DNA of 64,000 nt from Liolophura sinensis (lineage: Eukaryota > Mollusca > Polyplacophora > Chitonida > Chitonidae). This document shows positions 31,901-43,084 of the stretch, in pieces. Numbering within the stretch: position 1 is the stretch's first letter; every line of letters begins with the position of its first letter. The notes under the pieces are model-generated. The model saw nothing but the letters and a program-made list of their open reading frames with translations. It made no database searches and had not been told where the DNA came from. The DNA is taken from the NCBI RefSeq assembly GCF_032854445.1, contig NC_088300.1, positions 2,046,001 to 2,110,000 on the forward strand, written 5' to 3'. The position numbers and the translations under genes are program-made.

Positions 31901-34900
31901 ACATCATCAATGAGATGCTTACGTTCATTGCACCCAGACAGAATCGACGACAAAATTTTCTGGAAAGCGCTTGGTGCTGATTCAAGTCCATAGGGCATTC
32001 TGGTGTAATGGTACACGCTGTGATGAGATAAAAATGCTGTCAAATGTCTACTATCCTCGGCCAGGGATATCTGTAGATTGCTACGTCTCAGATCAAGTTT
32101 AGTAAAAACCATAGATCGATAGAATTCAGAAGTGAGTTATTGTATGGTCGGTAATGGGTATTTTTCTGGTATAAGAACTTTTTTGACAGTCCTTAGATCA
32201 ATGCATAGTCAAATCTCTTCGTTTTTCCGACGTGCGACAACCAGGTTTGAAATTATGGATTCCTCTAAACGTTTGAGCTGAAACCCCTGGATGCACAGAC
32301 TGGGGAAGTCGTCCCAGTTTCTGTCACACAGGTCGAACTGACGGGTCACAGTTGGACGGTGTGTGTATTTAGTGGTCTTTCAAAACCGGTGAACACTTGA
32401 GAAAACTGAGACGGAATGTCTGTATAAATAAAGTTGTCGTTATGTGTGACTTTAAAGCCTAACTGGTTGAAGAGATCAATTCCCATATCACTGGTACCTT
32501 CTTTAGTGACGTAAAAGAGAAAGTTCGTCAACATTTGATCGTCGTATTTAACGTTCAAATTAACAACACCAAGAAAAGGGATGTGACCATTGTTGTAGGT
32601 TAACAGATTCTGAGGGATATCGGTCAATGAGTGCTGAGAAAAGTGCTTTTTTATACAGTATCTCACTGAGACTTGACACCTTGGCGCCTAAATCAATGAT
32701 TAAGTTAATGTCCTGGCCATTAATGTTCACACAGCAGTGCTTAAATGTGCCTGCACGAGAAGACACACTGTAGACTGAGATATCTGTGTTATCCCCGGGT
32801 TAACATTTTTTACCTGTTTGGTAGATCTACACATAAATCCAAAATGGCCACCCGGTCCACAGGAATCACAGTTTTGGTCATTTGCTTGAAAATGCTGACT
32901 GCGAGCTTTTTGTGAAAATGATTCACAGTTAGTACAGTAGTCACTTGGCGATGGTGATGTTGTCGTTGTCGTTGTTTCATCTTACTGAGTTGTGAATTCA
33001 GCGAGTCTCTTTGAATGTTTTTTGATTCTTTAATGTTAATGTCAGTCATACCAGCGCTTCCACACTACGGGTGGTTCTCCTGGACTTGCTAGAAATGCCG
33101 GAGGTGGTGGGAGGAGGGAATTCAGCCATTCTCGGCGCCAAATATATGTTGTTTTCCGCAGACGAAAAAAAGAAGACAAACAACGATTTCAACGTCGATC
33201 TTCTATTCTCGCCATCACAAACATACGCGCCCAAAGGTTAATACAAAAACATAACTGACAATTATACCGAACGTACGAGAGTAGGACACCACACCACGGG
33301 CCGCTGGGCGAGATGTCCTCATCCGGCTTGTATACTGAGCCGATGTAAAAAGGATTTAATCGTCTTAGACGTCACAATATCAGAGGCGCAAATGTTATTT
33401 CTCTAGAATTAGAATTGAACCCTACAAACACTGAAACAGACGAAGAAAATGACGCTCACTTACACTGGGGTAAGACGACAGAACCGGAAGTATTGCTGTA
33501 TAACTGTAGGTCTGCCCGTTGGCGATTGGACAGGTTATCCCAGAATTCGTGCAGCCGTCAGGGTTCGGCACCGGAAACGGCACGGGTACTCCCGCCAGAA
33601 TTCCATGGACAACCGTTGTTAGTTTGGGAGCAGCCTCATCTGGGGACATGACAACGGCTTTAAACAGTCATCATGGCTACACTTTAATTGTTGCCCTTGC
33701 GGTTTAGAATTTTGGTACCACATTGCAGAAAGTGAGAACCCTTTACGTTGAACAACATTGTTCCTGGTAAAATCTGTGTCACGGTAAATGTGATGTACGA
33801 CACTTGATATTTCAAGATATATGTAAATATTTTTGGTCGAACAATCCATTTGCCAAAGAAAGATTTGGTTTAGAGTAAACCGTGGTAAGTATGAGACAGA
33901 TAACAGACATCTGCCAGAGAGGAAGACGTTACTTTGGAGCCATTGGAAAATAGGACAATGCTTTTAAACATTTTAACTTATGTGTATTGGTTCTAGTCTG
34001 TAGACAGGACTACTTGGAAAAATATCATGTACACATTTCGCAGAGAACATTTTTGATGTCAAGTAAGCTGACATTAAACATCAAATTATTGTGCATTGCA
34101 CACTGGGCTATTACACGATTCATACAAAATACAACCTGTATAAGATGTCATAACGGTAAGTTCATCGCGATGTGAATGAGATGTTGCCAGTGTGTCGTTA
34201 CACCTCAACGGTAACTTACTGGAAGTGAATTTCACAGTCAGAGACACATTTGTTCCCTTCTTCAGATAGCATGGCTCTGAAGGACACGGTGACAGATCAA
34301 CCGAGTTGATTTTGCCTTTGGCAGATCCTGGGAAATTAGAATAAAACATCATACCATGCATTTAGGCCATTTATCTAGACAGTTCTGTCAGTTCTAAAAC
34401 TGAATAACTTTGCTGAAGTGCTGTAACTACCATTTTAAACGTGTACGTGTACGTTTATATGTACGTGTACATCAGACGAGGTGTTGAAGCATGTCGCCAC
34501 ACAACATTACAGCACTTACGTTTACACATTACAATACTTACATATACAGATTATAGTACTTACAGCTTACAGCAGTTACACTTACGGATTTCAGCACTTA
34601 CACTTACAGATTGTAGTTCTCTCCGGCCGTAAGTGGGAAGGTCTGCCAGCAACCTACGGATGGTCGTGGGTTTCCTCCCAGCATAATGCTGGCCGCCGTC
34701 ATATAAGTGAAATATTCTTAAGTACGTCGTAAAACACCAAGCAAATACATAAATGAATGAATACAGATTACAGTAGTTACACTTGCAGATTACAGCACTT
34801 TTGCTTACTCATTACAGATTACAGCACTTATACTTACAGCAAACAGTTTGTTCAGTCTTAGAATACATGCTGCAGTCTACAGAATCTTGTTAACTTTGTG

Positions 34901-36679
34901 ACAAATGCCCAATATAGGATTATTTTATTGCAAATGTTATCCACACTGCAATTGCTTTCCATCCCACTTTGTTTCCTTTGTATCCGATCATACAGTGTTA
35001 CGACATATAGTTGACTGTGCTTCAGGTTAGTCGACACCAACCCACATACATTATCAGTTAACCAAGCAATCATATAGAGCAATACTGACAACGGAAGCTC
35101 TTTCATCTCATGTCTGAAAACGACTCAACCTTACCAGCCTGCTTGAAGAGCACTGGTTAACCAGCGGCAATTAAACACGTGCAGCACAGAGGGCATACCC
35201 AGAGCAGCTACGCCTTGCAAACGGTCACACGCTACCGGCGAAACACGACCCCCGTCAATAAACAAGATAAACTGGCAGGAAAAAACAGATGACATTACTT
35301 ATCTCAGTCCTTATATATTGGTGACAATGCCAACCAGCGGGAGGGAAAAGACCACGAGAATTTCCACAGGCGTTATACATAACTTGTTGAGCGGTGACAA
35401 GACCAAACAGCGAACAAGGAACAGACGACGAGACTTACCAAGGTCCTTATAGATAACTGGTTGAAGACAAACCCGGTGGGAAGGAACAAACGACGAGAAT
35501 TTCCACAGTCTTCATAGATAACTGGTTGAGCGGTGACAAGACCAACTAGCAGGAAGGAACAGGCGACGAGAATTTCCACAGGCCTTATACATAACTGGTT
35601 GAACGGTGAAGACAAACCAGCAGGAAGAAACAAATGACGTAACTTACCACAGCTCCTATAGATAATTGGTTGGACGGTGACAAGACCAACCAGAGGGAAC
35701 AGAGGACGAGAATTTCCACAGGCCTTATACATAACTGGTTGAACGGCGAGAAACAGACGGCGAGACTTACAACAGTCCTTATAGATGACTGTTTGCGGCA
35801 GTGACAAGTCCAACCAGCAGGAAGGAACTGACGACGAAACATAAAGCAGTCCTTATAAGTGACTGGTTGAGCGGTGACTAGGCCAACCAGCAGGAAGGAA
35901 CAGACGACGAGACTTTCCCCAGTCTTTGTAGATGACTGGTTGTGACAAGACCAACCAGCAGAAAGGAGCAGACGACGAGACTTATCACACTCCGTATAGA
36001 CAAACCAACCAGCAGAAAGGAACAGGCGACGAGACTTACAACGGTACCTAGGCCTATAAATGACTAGTTGAGCGGTGACGAGTTCAATTAATAGGAAGGA
36101 ACAGACGACAAGACATACCACAGTCCCTATAGGTGACTGGTTTAGCGGTGACAAGTCAACTCAGCGGGAAGGAACAGATGACGAGAGTTACCACAGACCT
36201 TGTAGATAAGTGGTTGATCGGTAGCAAGACCAACCAGCGGGAAGGAACAGACGACAGTCTTTATAGGTGAATGGCTGAGCCGTGACAAGACCAACCGGCA
36301 GGAAGGAACAGACGACGTGACACCACAGTTATTATAGGTGACTGATTGAGCGGTGACAATATGAACTAGCAAGAAAGAACAGACAAGATTTACCACAGTC
36401 CTTATAGACAACTGGTTGAGAAGGCCAACCAGCAGGACGGAAGTGGCATCAAGACTTAGTAACAGTCCCTATAGATGACTGCGTGAGCGGTGACAAGTCC
36501 AACCACTAGGAAAGAACAGACGAACAGACATGCCACAGTCCTTATAAGTGACTGGTTGAGCGGTAACAAGACCAACCAGCAAGAAAGAACAGAAGACAAG
36601 ACTTACCACAGTCCTTATAGGTGACTGGTTCAGCGGTGACAAGACCAAGCAGCAGAAAGGAACAAATGACGAGGAACAT
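28931..36679 (-). CDS. NPC2-like: NPC2-like ML-domain lipid-binding protein, gene A (complete)
   Basis: Exons in transcript order: 36607-36679, 34220-34327, 33464-33639, 28931-29017 (TGA 28931-28933); 147 residues. All junctions are GT-AG with matching phases (1, 1, 0). Residues 1-15 ([15 protein letters not shown]) are a signal peptide, followed by [10 protein letters not shown]. Exon 2 gives [20 protein letters not shown] and a possible N-glycosylation site NVS. Exon 3 gives [20 protein letters not shown] and [10 protein letters not shown]. Exon 4 gives [20 protein letters not shown]. The six cysteines of NPC2 are all present. Known: NPC2 is a secreted/lysosomal carrier that binds cholesterol in a beta-sandwich and passes it to NPC1; many invertebrate paralogues bind other lipids. 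An in-frame upstream ATG at 36838 would add 53 residues, but the chosen start gives the standard signal peptide. Intron 1 holds tandem copies of exon 1. Intron 3 holds several mobile elements. Confidence 0.92.
29252..29705. mobile_element. Foldback element (long inverted repeats) in intron 3 of gene A
   Basis: Left arm about 29252-29391 and right arm about 29571-29705 are imperfect reverse complements (for example caaatgtgtcggattgacgg on the left against the reverse of the caatccgacacattt-like stretch near 29665), with a loop of about 180 bp. No ORF is present. It is probably a miniature inverted-repeat element; the target duplication is not clear. Confidence 0.7.
29885..30040. other. GC-rich island with repeated ATGGTACCATTC palindromes
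   Basis: About 150 bp of GC-rich sequence in an AT-rich setting. ATGGTACCATTC occurs at 29913-29924 and 29998-30009; the second copy is the core of the perfect 14-bp palindrome GAATGGTACCATTC. Both copies are preceded by a cgcgg run and followed by CpG-rich sequence (gtgcg, gcgcg). It borders the integrase end of the Ty3/gypsy-like fossil and may be part of that element's terminal region; this is inference. Confidence 0.6.
30040..33235 (-). mobile_element. Ty3/gypsy-like LTR retrotransposon fossil (broken)
   Basis: Minus-strand parts in the order expected for Ty3/gypsy: a short gag-like piece with a CCHC zinc knuckle (about 32830-33150), aspartic protease region (about 32350-32770), reverse transcriptase (about 31680-32110, with [13 protein letters not shown]), RNase H region (about 31010-31460), and integrase (about 30050-30980, with [29 protein letters not shown] and a C-terminal [11 protein letters not shown] stretch). 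Reading frames change repeatedly, with roughly six to ten breaks. No pair of LTRs is recognised. It sits inside intron 3 of NPC2-like gene A, on the same strand as the gene, and is itself interrupted by a SINE, so it is older than that SINE. Confidence 0.85.
30404..30495 (-). mobile_element. SINE family 1 fragment inserted in the Ty3/gypsy-like fossil
   Basis: Tail half only: atttatttcattggtgtttt, then the cgccgtactc-agagtatttc block and agcattatggtgggagaaaa. It lies between two integrase parts of the fossil. Confidence 0.8.
34500..34860. repeat. Degenerate short tandem repeat split by a SINE (intron 1 of gene A)
   Basis: Repeats of the type cttacagattacagcactta, about 20-25 bp, run from 34500 to 34618 and again from 34765 to 34860. 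A SINE lies between them, so the SINE appears to have landed in an existing array. Confidence 0.65.
34619..34760 (+). mobile_element. SINE family 1, 5'-truncated
   Basis: From ctccggccgtaagtgggaag to the tail acaccaagcaaatacataaa. The tRNA-like head is absent. Confidence 0.85.
35265..36679 (-). repeat. Tandem array of about 20 copies of the gene A signal-peptide exon
   Basis: The unit is about 72 bp (mean spacing about 69 bp) and equals the coding part of exon 1 of NPC2-like gene A plus its donor. In minus-strand reading each unit gives variants of [20 protein letters not shown] followed by G and a GTAAGT-like donor, then the next unit. Unit junctions (donor positions) lie near 36607 (functional), 36531, 36460, 36393, 36322, 36252, 36190, 36117, 36039, 35983, 35918, 35841, 35769, 35719, 35648, 35577, 35503, 35439, 35367 and 35306. 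About half keep a plausible GT donor (for example 36117, 36190, 36393, 35648, 35439); others have lost it. Only the first copy keeps the start ATG. Indels shift the frame between units. Confidence 0.92.
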
Positions 36680-37896
36680 GGTATAGGTTTGACAGAAACC
36701 TCTGACAGGGTTGGAAATGGCCACGGAACAACCTAACGACTCGATTTTAACTTTTTCGTCACAGTAAGTCTGTGTTATACAGATGTGGAGGAATTTGAAC
36801 GTGGCCTGTTGGACGATCATGAGAAGGACAAAGGTCATGTGATAAAGCCAGAGGCAGGCCCTGGGATCACACACACACCTAGCCAGGTATTATAACACTG
36901 ACCCGCAGAATGTGTGTTTGCGGCGTGTGGCAGGCGTATTTATAAAACAAACACTGACCTAATCATGGTCAGCGTGCTATTCTGAGTACAAGCTCAACAA
37001 AGTGTTTGTAATTGGCACCTTGATCTTTAAATGGAAATAAGAAAACATGATGTCAAAAGTTATGTCAGTTAGGGACAGGGTATCACGTTCACTGCGTCTC
37101 TGTCTTAAGGTTAGGTTTAAGCTCCAAATAATTATGAAAAATTATCTACGTGTGAAAATCCGTGTATGACAAATGTGGGAAAGTGAATCAGTTACTTGCC
37201 ACAGGCCAGTAGTTATCTCCGGCAACGCCACTTTAATCCACGCATAAAACTCACTGCTGTGAATACGTGAATTAAACCTTATTTTAGACTCAAACCAAAT
37301 AAATAAATATTTGTATGCATGCGATTATTTGTTTGTTTGGGGACTGATCTATGTAATCTTAGTTATTGTACATCTTCATCTATATGTAAAACATTTAATA
37401 ATTAATTATACACAAGGAGTCGCATACTTATTTTAATGTCATATGACAGTATTGTCACAATGTCATATCTTGCCGACCACGCAAGATAGCAGATGTCAAG
37501 TTCTGGGGGAAAACGTCACGAAACAACATGTTTGGTGGAGAATAGATTAAAAATATGTGTACTTTGTTCGATTATCCATATGAAAAATTGCACTCATTAA
37601 ATTGTAGGATTGATTCTGCTGTAATGGTCACAAGTCATAGACGTGTTTCTTGGGGCTTTTCTGTTATTCCAAAACCATTGCTTGATATTTTTCAAGGTCA
37701 AACCGCCCCTGAACTCTGAAAACCAATCACAACGGTAATGTATATGGCACTTGCACTAAACATTTCCTGTCTCATAGTACAGCACAGTTTAACTTGAAAT
37801 ACAAAGTGGGTTATGAAAACTAACAAATTCCGCTGATTTCTATATGGACTGTATATTGAGCGTTATGTGCACGTGTTACACATTCCAGGTGCACAA
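36680..37896. other. Gene A promoter region and A-B intergenic spacer
   Basis: A TATAAA on the minus strand at 36939-36944 is a possible core promoter of gene A, 260 bp before its ATG. The reading frame of exon 1 stays open upstream to an ATG at 36838. The rest is AT-rich without recognised repeats. The 3' UTR of gene B should end within the right part; no canonical AATAAA is seen near its stop. Confidence 0.4.
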
Positions 37897-40800
37897 TCAG
37901 TCCGTTATTTCCACCGGAACGACGAAACAGAAAACGTTATTGTCACTCTCATCGTGCAGCTCCCATTTCACCACTACCTTGATCTGAAATACACAACAAA
38001 TATATTCAGTTCATAATGTCAAGTTTCTATCATTTTCCGGGGGTGGGGTGGGGGGGTTGGGGGTCTTGATACAAGCGGCAAGCACGTGCAGGTGCGAATA
38101 CTCTCAGCCGAACCGAGATATACATGTATATGCTAATAACACATAAACCAAGCACTATATAAGATTCTGTTGGTAGCGTAATGACCCAGGAGCCTCTCAC
38201 CAATGCGGTCGCTGTGAGTTCAAGTCCAGCTCATGCTGGCTTCCTCTCCGGCCGTAAGAGGGAAGGTCTTACAGTAACTCTCGGATGGCCGTGGGTTTCC
38301 CCCGGGTTCTGCCCGGTTTCCTCCCACCATAATGCTGGCCGACGTTGTATAAGTGAAATATTCTTGAGTACGGCGTAAAACACCAATCAAATAAGTAAAT
38401 AAAATATATCAGATTCTAGAAAACAATAATTGCCGTCAGTTCAGACTACACCAATACTAACCCCCACTCACCCCCTGGGGCCCGTATACCTTGATTGTTA
38501 TGGATTCAAATATTGAAGTATAGTCGACATTTATGCGGGACTACGCCTTATATGAGTGCTGCCGGCTGGAGAGTATAGCGGCTGGAAATTAGTTATCAAT
38601 ACATAGGCCTATACTTTCTTTGTGCTGTTTATTCTCTATTTTGTAATTTAGGGCTTCTATAAAAGAAACTTTATTTTCTCCAACATCATTCATAGAAATT
38701 ATGTGATGTCATGTATAAGCAAGTATCCACAGAGAATAAGATATATGCTTCAGGAGTCACCGATTGGCCCGTGACAAATCGGCCCATGGTCGCAGACTCG
38801 AATCCAACTCCCGCTGATTCAAGAGGGTGACTGACTAATTTTTTCCACCGATACACTTTACCGTGATCATATGAAGTTTTGGAGTATGACTTTAAGCACC
38901 AGTCAAGCGTAAAGAAGTGAATGAATTCATTTCCATTTAACAGACAACTGGCCTATAGCTTAAATATATCATACAGAGAGTGTATGAAGATACATACTTT
39001 TCGTTTTAGCATATATAGCAGCATTATTATCATGTACAAACGGGCCTTGTCTTGCTCAGATGGTTAAAGCTACGACCATCAGGTCCTTGTTCAATGAGAT
39101 TGCGTGTTCAAATCCAGCTATCGTTACTTCAGAAAGTCAGGAGGTGTGCCCTCGAGCAGTGCGATTTCCATCGTCAATGAACCTGATCGCCGTCATATAA
39201 ATATTAAAAAATCATGATTACGTAGGGCCTTAAATAACAATCAAATAAACAAATATCACGTGTAATTCAGTAAAAACATGTTTGGTGCTTACCGTGGGAT
39301 ATATTTTTAAAACGGGCAGGCTGGCGGTGTAGCTGTAGGAACTGCCCCTCGTGACGGGACAACTAACGCCACTGCTCTTGCAGCCGTCCGCGTTTGGGAG
39401 GGGAAAGGCGATGGGTAGCCCGGCAATGATCCCATGTACGACGGCCTTCAGGGAGCCAGATGCCTCATCTGTGGCGACAGATTACAGGCTTATATTATAT
39501 TTCTTCCGTTTTCGTGGCAGAATTTGTTTTTTTTATTCCTTGCGTGTGAAAGTCATTTTCAGCTGTATTACGCACATACTGTATGAGATTTTACCTTGAT
39601 AGGGTAAACGTACATCCCGTCTCAGGAGGATGTCGCTCAGCAGGAATATTTCACTAGCTAGTCCTTACAATTTGAGTCCATCCTAATGTTTGGTATACCT
39701 TGTATCCACACATTGTCCAAGAATAAAATATGTTCAAACTTACGCCGATAAACCCTCCTCTATCAATCACCCAGCCGTTGAAAATTTTGAATCCAGAAGT
39801 TAAAATGACGACCGCGCAAAACTGAGGCAAGGCATGTGCTGGCTGTTTGCAAAATAAACTGTTGACAACGAAACTGAACCATTGACCAGAGGATTCTTAC
39901 TTTCCAGGGTAAAAAACGGACCACGAGAAAATATTTTTCGTTCAGCCAGCACCTAAAGGCCCACCTTGTCCAATGTTGGCAGTAGTTCGAATTCAAAACA
40001 TGGCGGACGTTGAGTTGACTTCGCCGATCCCAAAGTTTATACAACAGGGTTACTGTTAAGAGATGGTTTACCCGCGCAGGCTTTGACATGTCTGCACCTT
40101 GGATGACGTAAACAGTCAATGTATACTAAATATATCGACGGGTTCGAGTTGCTAAGGTCATTGAAATTTTCCACGTGGAGTTAGAACCGGACCTGCTGAT
40201 CTATTTGTAATGGAACATGCCTTATTGACGTAAGCAACGAGGCATCATTTAAAATGTACCAACACAGCAAATCCAGCACTTTCCTAAATCGTTCTTGAGG
40301 GTGACAAGTCCCAAGTTTGATGTGATTCACAACTTTGATGTCACTCACAGGTTTGATGTGACTTACAAGTTTGTTGTGATTCACAACTCTGATGTCACTC
40401 ACAGGTTTGATGTGATTCACAACTCTGATCTCACTCACAGATTTGATGTGATTCACAACTCTGATCTCACTCACAGGTTTGATGTGACTCACAACTCTGA
40501 TCTCACTCACAGATTTGATGTGACTCACAACTCTGATCTCACTCACAGGTTTCATGTGACTCACAACTCTGATCTCACTCACAGGTTTGATGTGATTCAC
40601 AACTCTGATCTCACTCACAGATTTGATGTGACTTACAACTCTGATCTCACTCACAGATTTGATGTGACTCACAACTCTGATGTCACTCACAGGTTTGATG
40701 TGACTCACAACTCTGATGTCACTCACAGATTTGATGTGACTCACAACTCTGATCTCACTCACAGATTTGATGTGACTCACAACTCTGATCTCACTCACAG

Positions 40801-43084
40801 ATTTGATGTGACTCACAACTCTGATCTCACTCACAGATTTGATGTGACTCACAACTCTGATCTCACTCACAGGTTTGATGTGATTCACAACTCTGATCTC
40901 ACTCACAGGTTTGATGTGACTTACAACTCTGATGTCACTCACCGGTTTGATGTGATTCACAACTCTGATCTCACTCCCAGATTTGATGTGACTCACAACT
41001 CTGATGTCACTCACAGATTTGATGTGACTTACAAGTTTGTTGTGATTCACAACTTTGATGTCACTCACAGATTTGATGTGACTCACAACTCTGATCTCAC
41101 TCACAGATTTGATGTGATTCACAACTCTGATCTCACTCACAGGTTTGATGTGACTTACAAGTTTGTTGTGATTCACAACTTTGATGTCACTCACAGATTT
41201 GGTGTGACTCACAACTCTGATCTCACTCACAGATTTGATGTGACTCACAACTCTGATCTCACTCACAGATTTGATGTGACTCACAACTCTGATCTCACTC
41301 ACAGATTTGATGTGATTCACAACTCTGATCTCACTCACAGGTTTGATGTGACTCACAACTCTGATCTCACTCACAGATTTGATGTGACTCACAACTCTGA
41401 TGTCACTCACAGGTTTGATGTGATTCACAACTCTGATCTCACTCACAGGTTTGATGTGACTTACAAGTTTGTTGTGATTCATAACTTTGATGTCACCCAC
41501 AGGTTTGATGTGACTTACAACTCTGATGTCCCTCACAGGTTTGATGTGATTCACAACTCTGGTCTCACTCACAGGTTTGATGTGACTCACAACTCTGATC
41601 TCACTCACAGGTTTGATGTGGACTTACAAGTTTGTTGTGATTCACAACTTTGATGTCACTCACAGGTTTGATGTGACTCACAACTCTGATCTCACTCACA
41701 GGTTTGATGTGACTCACAAGTTTGATGTGACTCACAACTCTGATCTCACTCACAGGTTTGATGTGACCTACAAGTTTGTTTTGATTCACAACTTTGATCT
41801 CACCCACAGGTTTGATGTGACTCACAACTTTGATGTGCTTCACAACTCTGATGTCACTGACAGGTGTGATGTGACTCACAACTTTTATATGACCCATTTT
41901 ATGCATGGGGTATCAAGCACTCAAAAGAAATCATAACAGTTTTAAAATAACATTTTTTAGAGTCTTGACGTTAAAATAGACATAGTGATTGGTTTCAGTT
42001 ATATTAAAAAAATATATAATTAAACCTGCATGGTGTATACATTACTTCATGTGCTTTGTAATGACTTTGTCGCCTTCTACACTTATTGTGCTCGATTTTC
42101 GAATAGATCGGCTCATTTAACACTCCGACCTATTGCACAGGCGTTAGATAACTCGCTAGTTATTGTTTTGATATGTTCGTCCATGTTTGCAATCACTGCA
42201 TTATCACACACTAGTTCTACGACATACTTTTGCTCATTTTGTACAGAGCAAAATTTGTCATTCCCCACTGCCAGCTGCAATATATTTCTTTGCTATACAC
42301 AACAAGTCTGGTTATAAAAGCCTTTTATATATGTAACTGATTTATATTATAGTATCGGCGCCGATGTCTTCATCAGTACCGTAGTATAAGTGAGATATTC
42401 TTGAGTACGGTGTAAAACACCAATCAAATAAATAAAATAAATATTCACAGTAAAGCATAATGGTAGTGCGTAATCTCTTAACGTGTATAGAGACGTGTAC
42501 GTAAACACACCCCACACCAGCCCCCACCCCATCCTCCTGCACACCCACACACACACACAATACTTACTACTGGAGAAGCCGACCGTCACGCTGGTGTTTT
42601 TTCCCCTGATCAGATGGCATGGCTCTTCCGGACATGGATTGATATCTACTGATGAGATTTTACCCATGGTCGAACCTTGAACAGAAAGTATAAGACATCA
42701 CGCACAGTTTGAATTACACAGCTTTAAGTGTGTAACATTGTTTTATGTTTATTTGAGTTGCACGTTACGGCTCACTAAGCAGTTTTAATTTCATCCGGGG
42801 GTATTAACGGCGTTTACTTTCAATTACTTGACAAACTTTTGACTTCAATCTGAATCCGCGCAAGCTGGATTCAAACCTGCAATATTACCAGGGAGAGACT
42901 TAATGATCTTATGTGTTATTAAGAACCATTCAAAATAAACGAACAGAATCACCACAATACAGCTGCATACAGTGTAGCCTACGATGTGTAATAAGTAAAA
43001 CAAACGCTTACCACAATCTTTGAAATGTACCTGAACAGCAGAAACCGTGGCCAAATAGGCCAGCATGAAAACGTAACACCACAT
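37897..43084 (-). CDS. NPC2-like: NPC2-like ML-domain lipid-binding protein, gene B (complete)
   Basis: Exons: 43012-43084, 42568-42675, 39293-39468, 37897-37983 (TGA 37897-37899); 147 residues. Exon lengths (73, 108, 176, 87 bp) are identical to gene A, so the two are recent sisters by structure. Exon 1 encodes a signal peptide, MWCYVFMLAYLATVSA, then VQVHFKDCG. Exon 2 has DINPCPEEPC and a possible glycosylation site NTS. Exon 3 has VVHGIIAGLPIAFPLPNADG and CKSSGVSCPV. Exon 4 has IKVVVKWELHDESDNNVFCF. All six NPC2 cysteines are present. The mature N-terminus VQVHFKDCG is close to that of vertebrate NPC2 (VQFKDCG). Intron 2 contains a 1.6-kb minisatellite; intron 3 contains SINEs. The role is inferred as a secreted sterol or lipid carrier. 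Confidence 0.94.
38172..38404 (+). mobile_element. SINE family 1 in intron 3 of gene B
   Basis: From agcgtaatgacccaggagcc through gtgagttcaagtccagctca (B box) to the tail acaccaatcaaataagtaaa. Only the first part of the tRNA head is missing. Confidence 0.92.
39053..39250 (+). mobile_element. tRNA-derived SINE, variant head, in intron 3 of gene B
   Basis: Head with A-box-like ttgctcagatggttaaagct and B-box-like gcgtgttcaaatccagctat. The tail gccgtcatataaatatt ... acaatcaaataaacaaat resembles that of family 1. It ends about 40 bp before the exon 3 donor region of gene B. Confidence 0.65.
40312..41905. repeat. 36-bp minisatellite in intron 2 of gene B, about 44 copies
   Basis: The unit is cacaactctgatctcactca + cagatttgatgtgact. 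A variant, tacaagtttgttgtgattca, recurs at about 40365, 41028, 41155, 41460, 41622 and 41765, hinting at block duplication. Since 36 is divisible by three, both strands are open for over 450 codons. These are repeat translations in a spliced intron and are not called as genes. Confidence 0.95.
42373..42441 (+). mobile_element. SINE family 1 tail fragment in intron 2 of gene B
   Basis: Only the 3' part is present: gtataagtgagatattcttg, agtacggtgtaaaacaccaa and the tail tcaaataaataaaataaat. Confidence 0.85.

Noticed and set aside
40181-41653. Open frames of 475 (minus) and 452 (plus) codons
   Set aside because: Both are translations of a 36-bp minisatellite within intron 2 of NPC2-like gene B; openness on both strands follows from the unit length.
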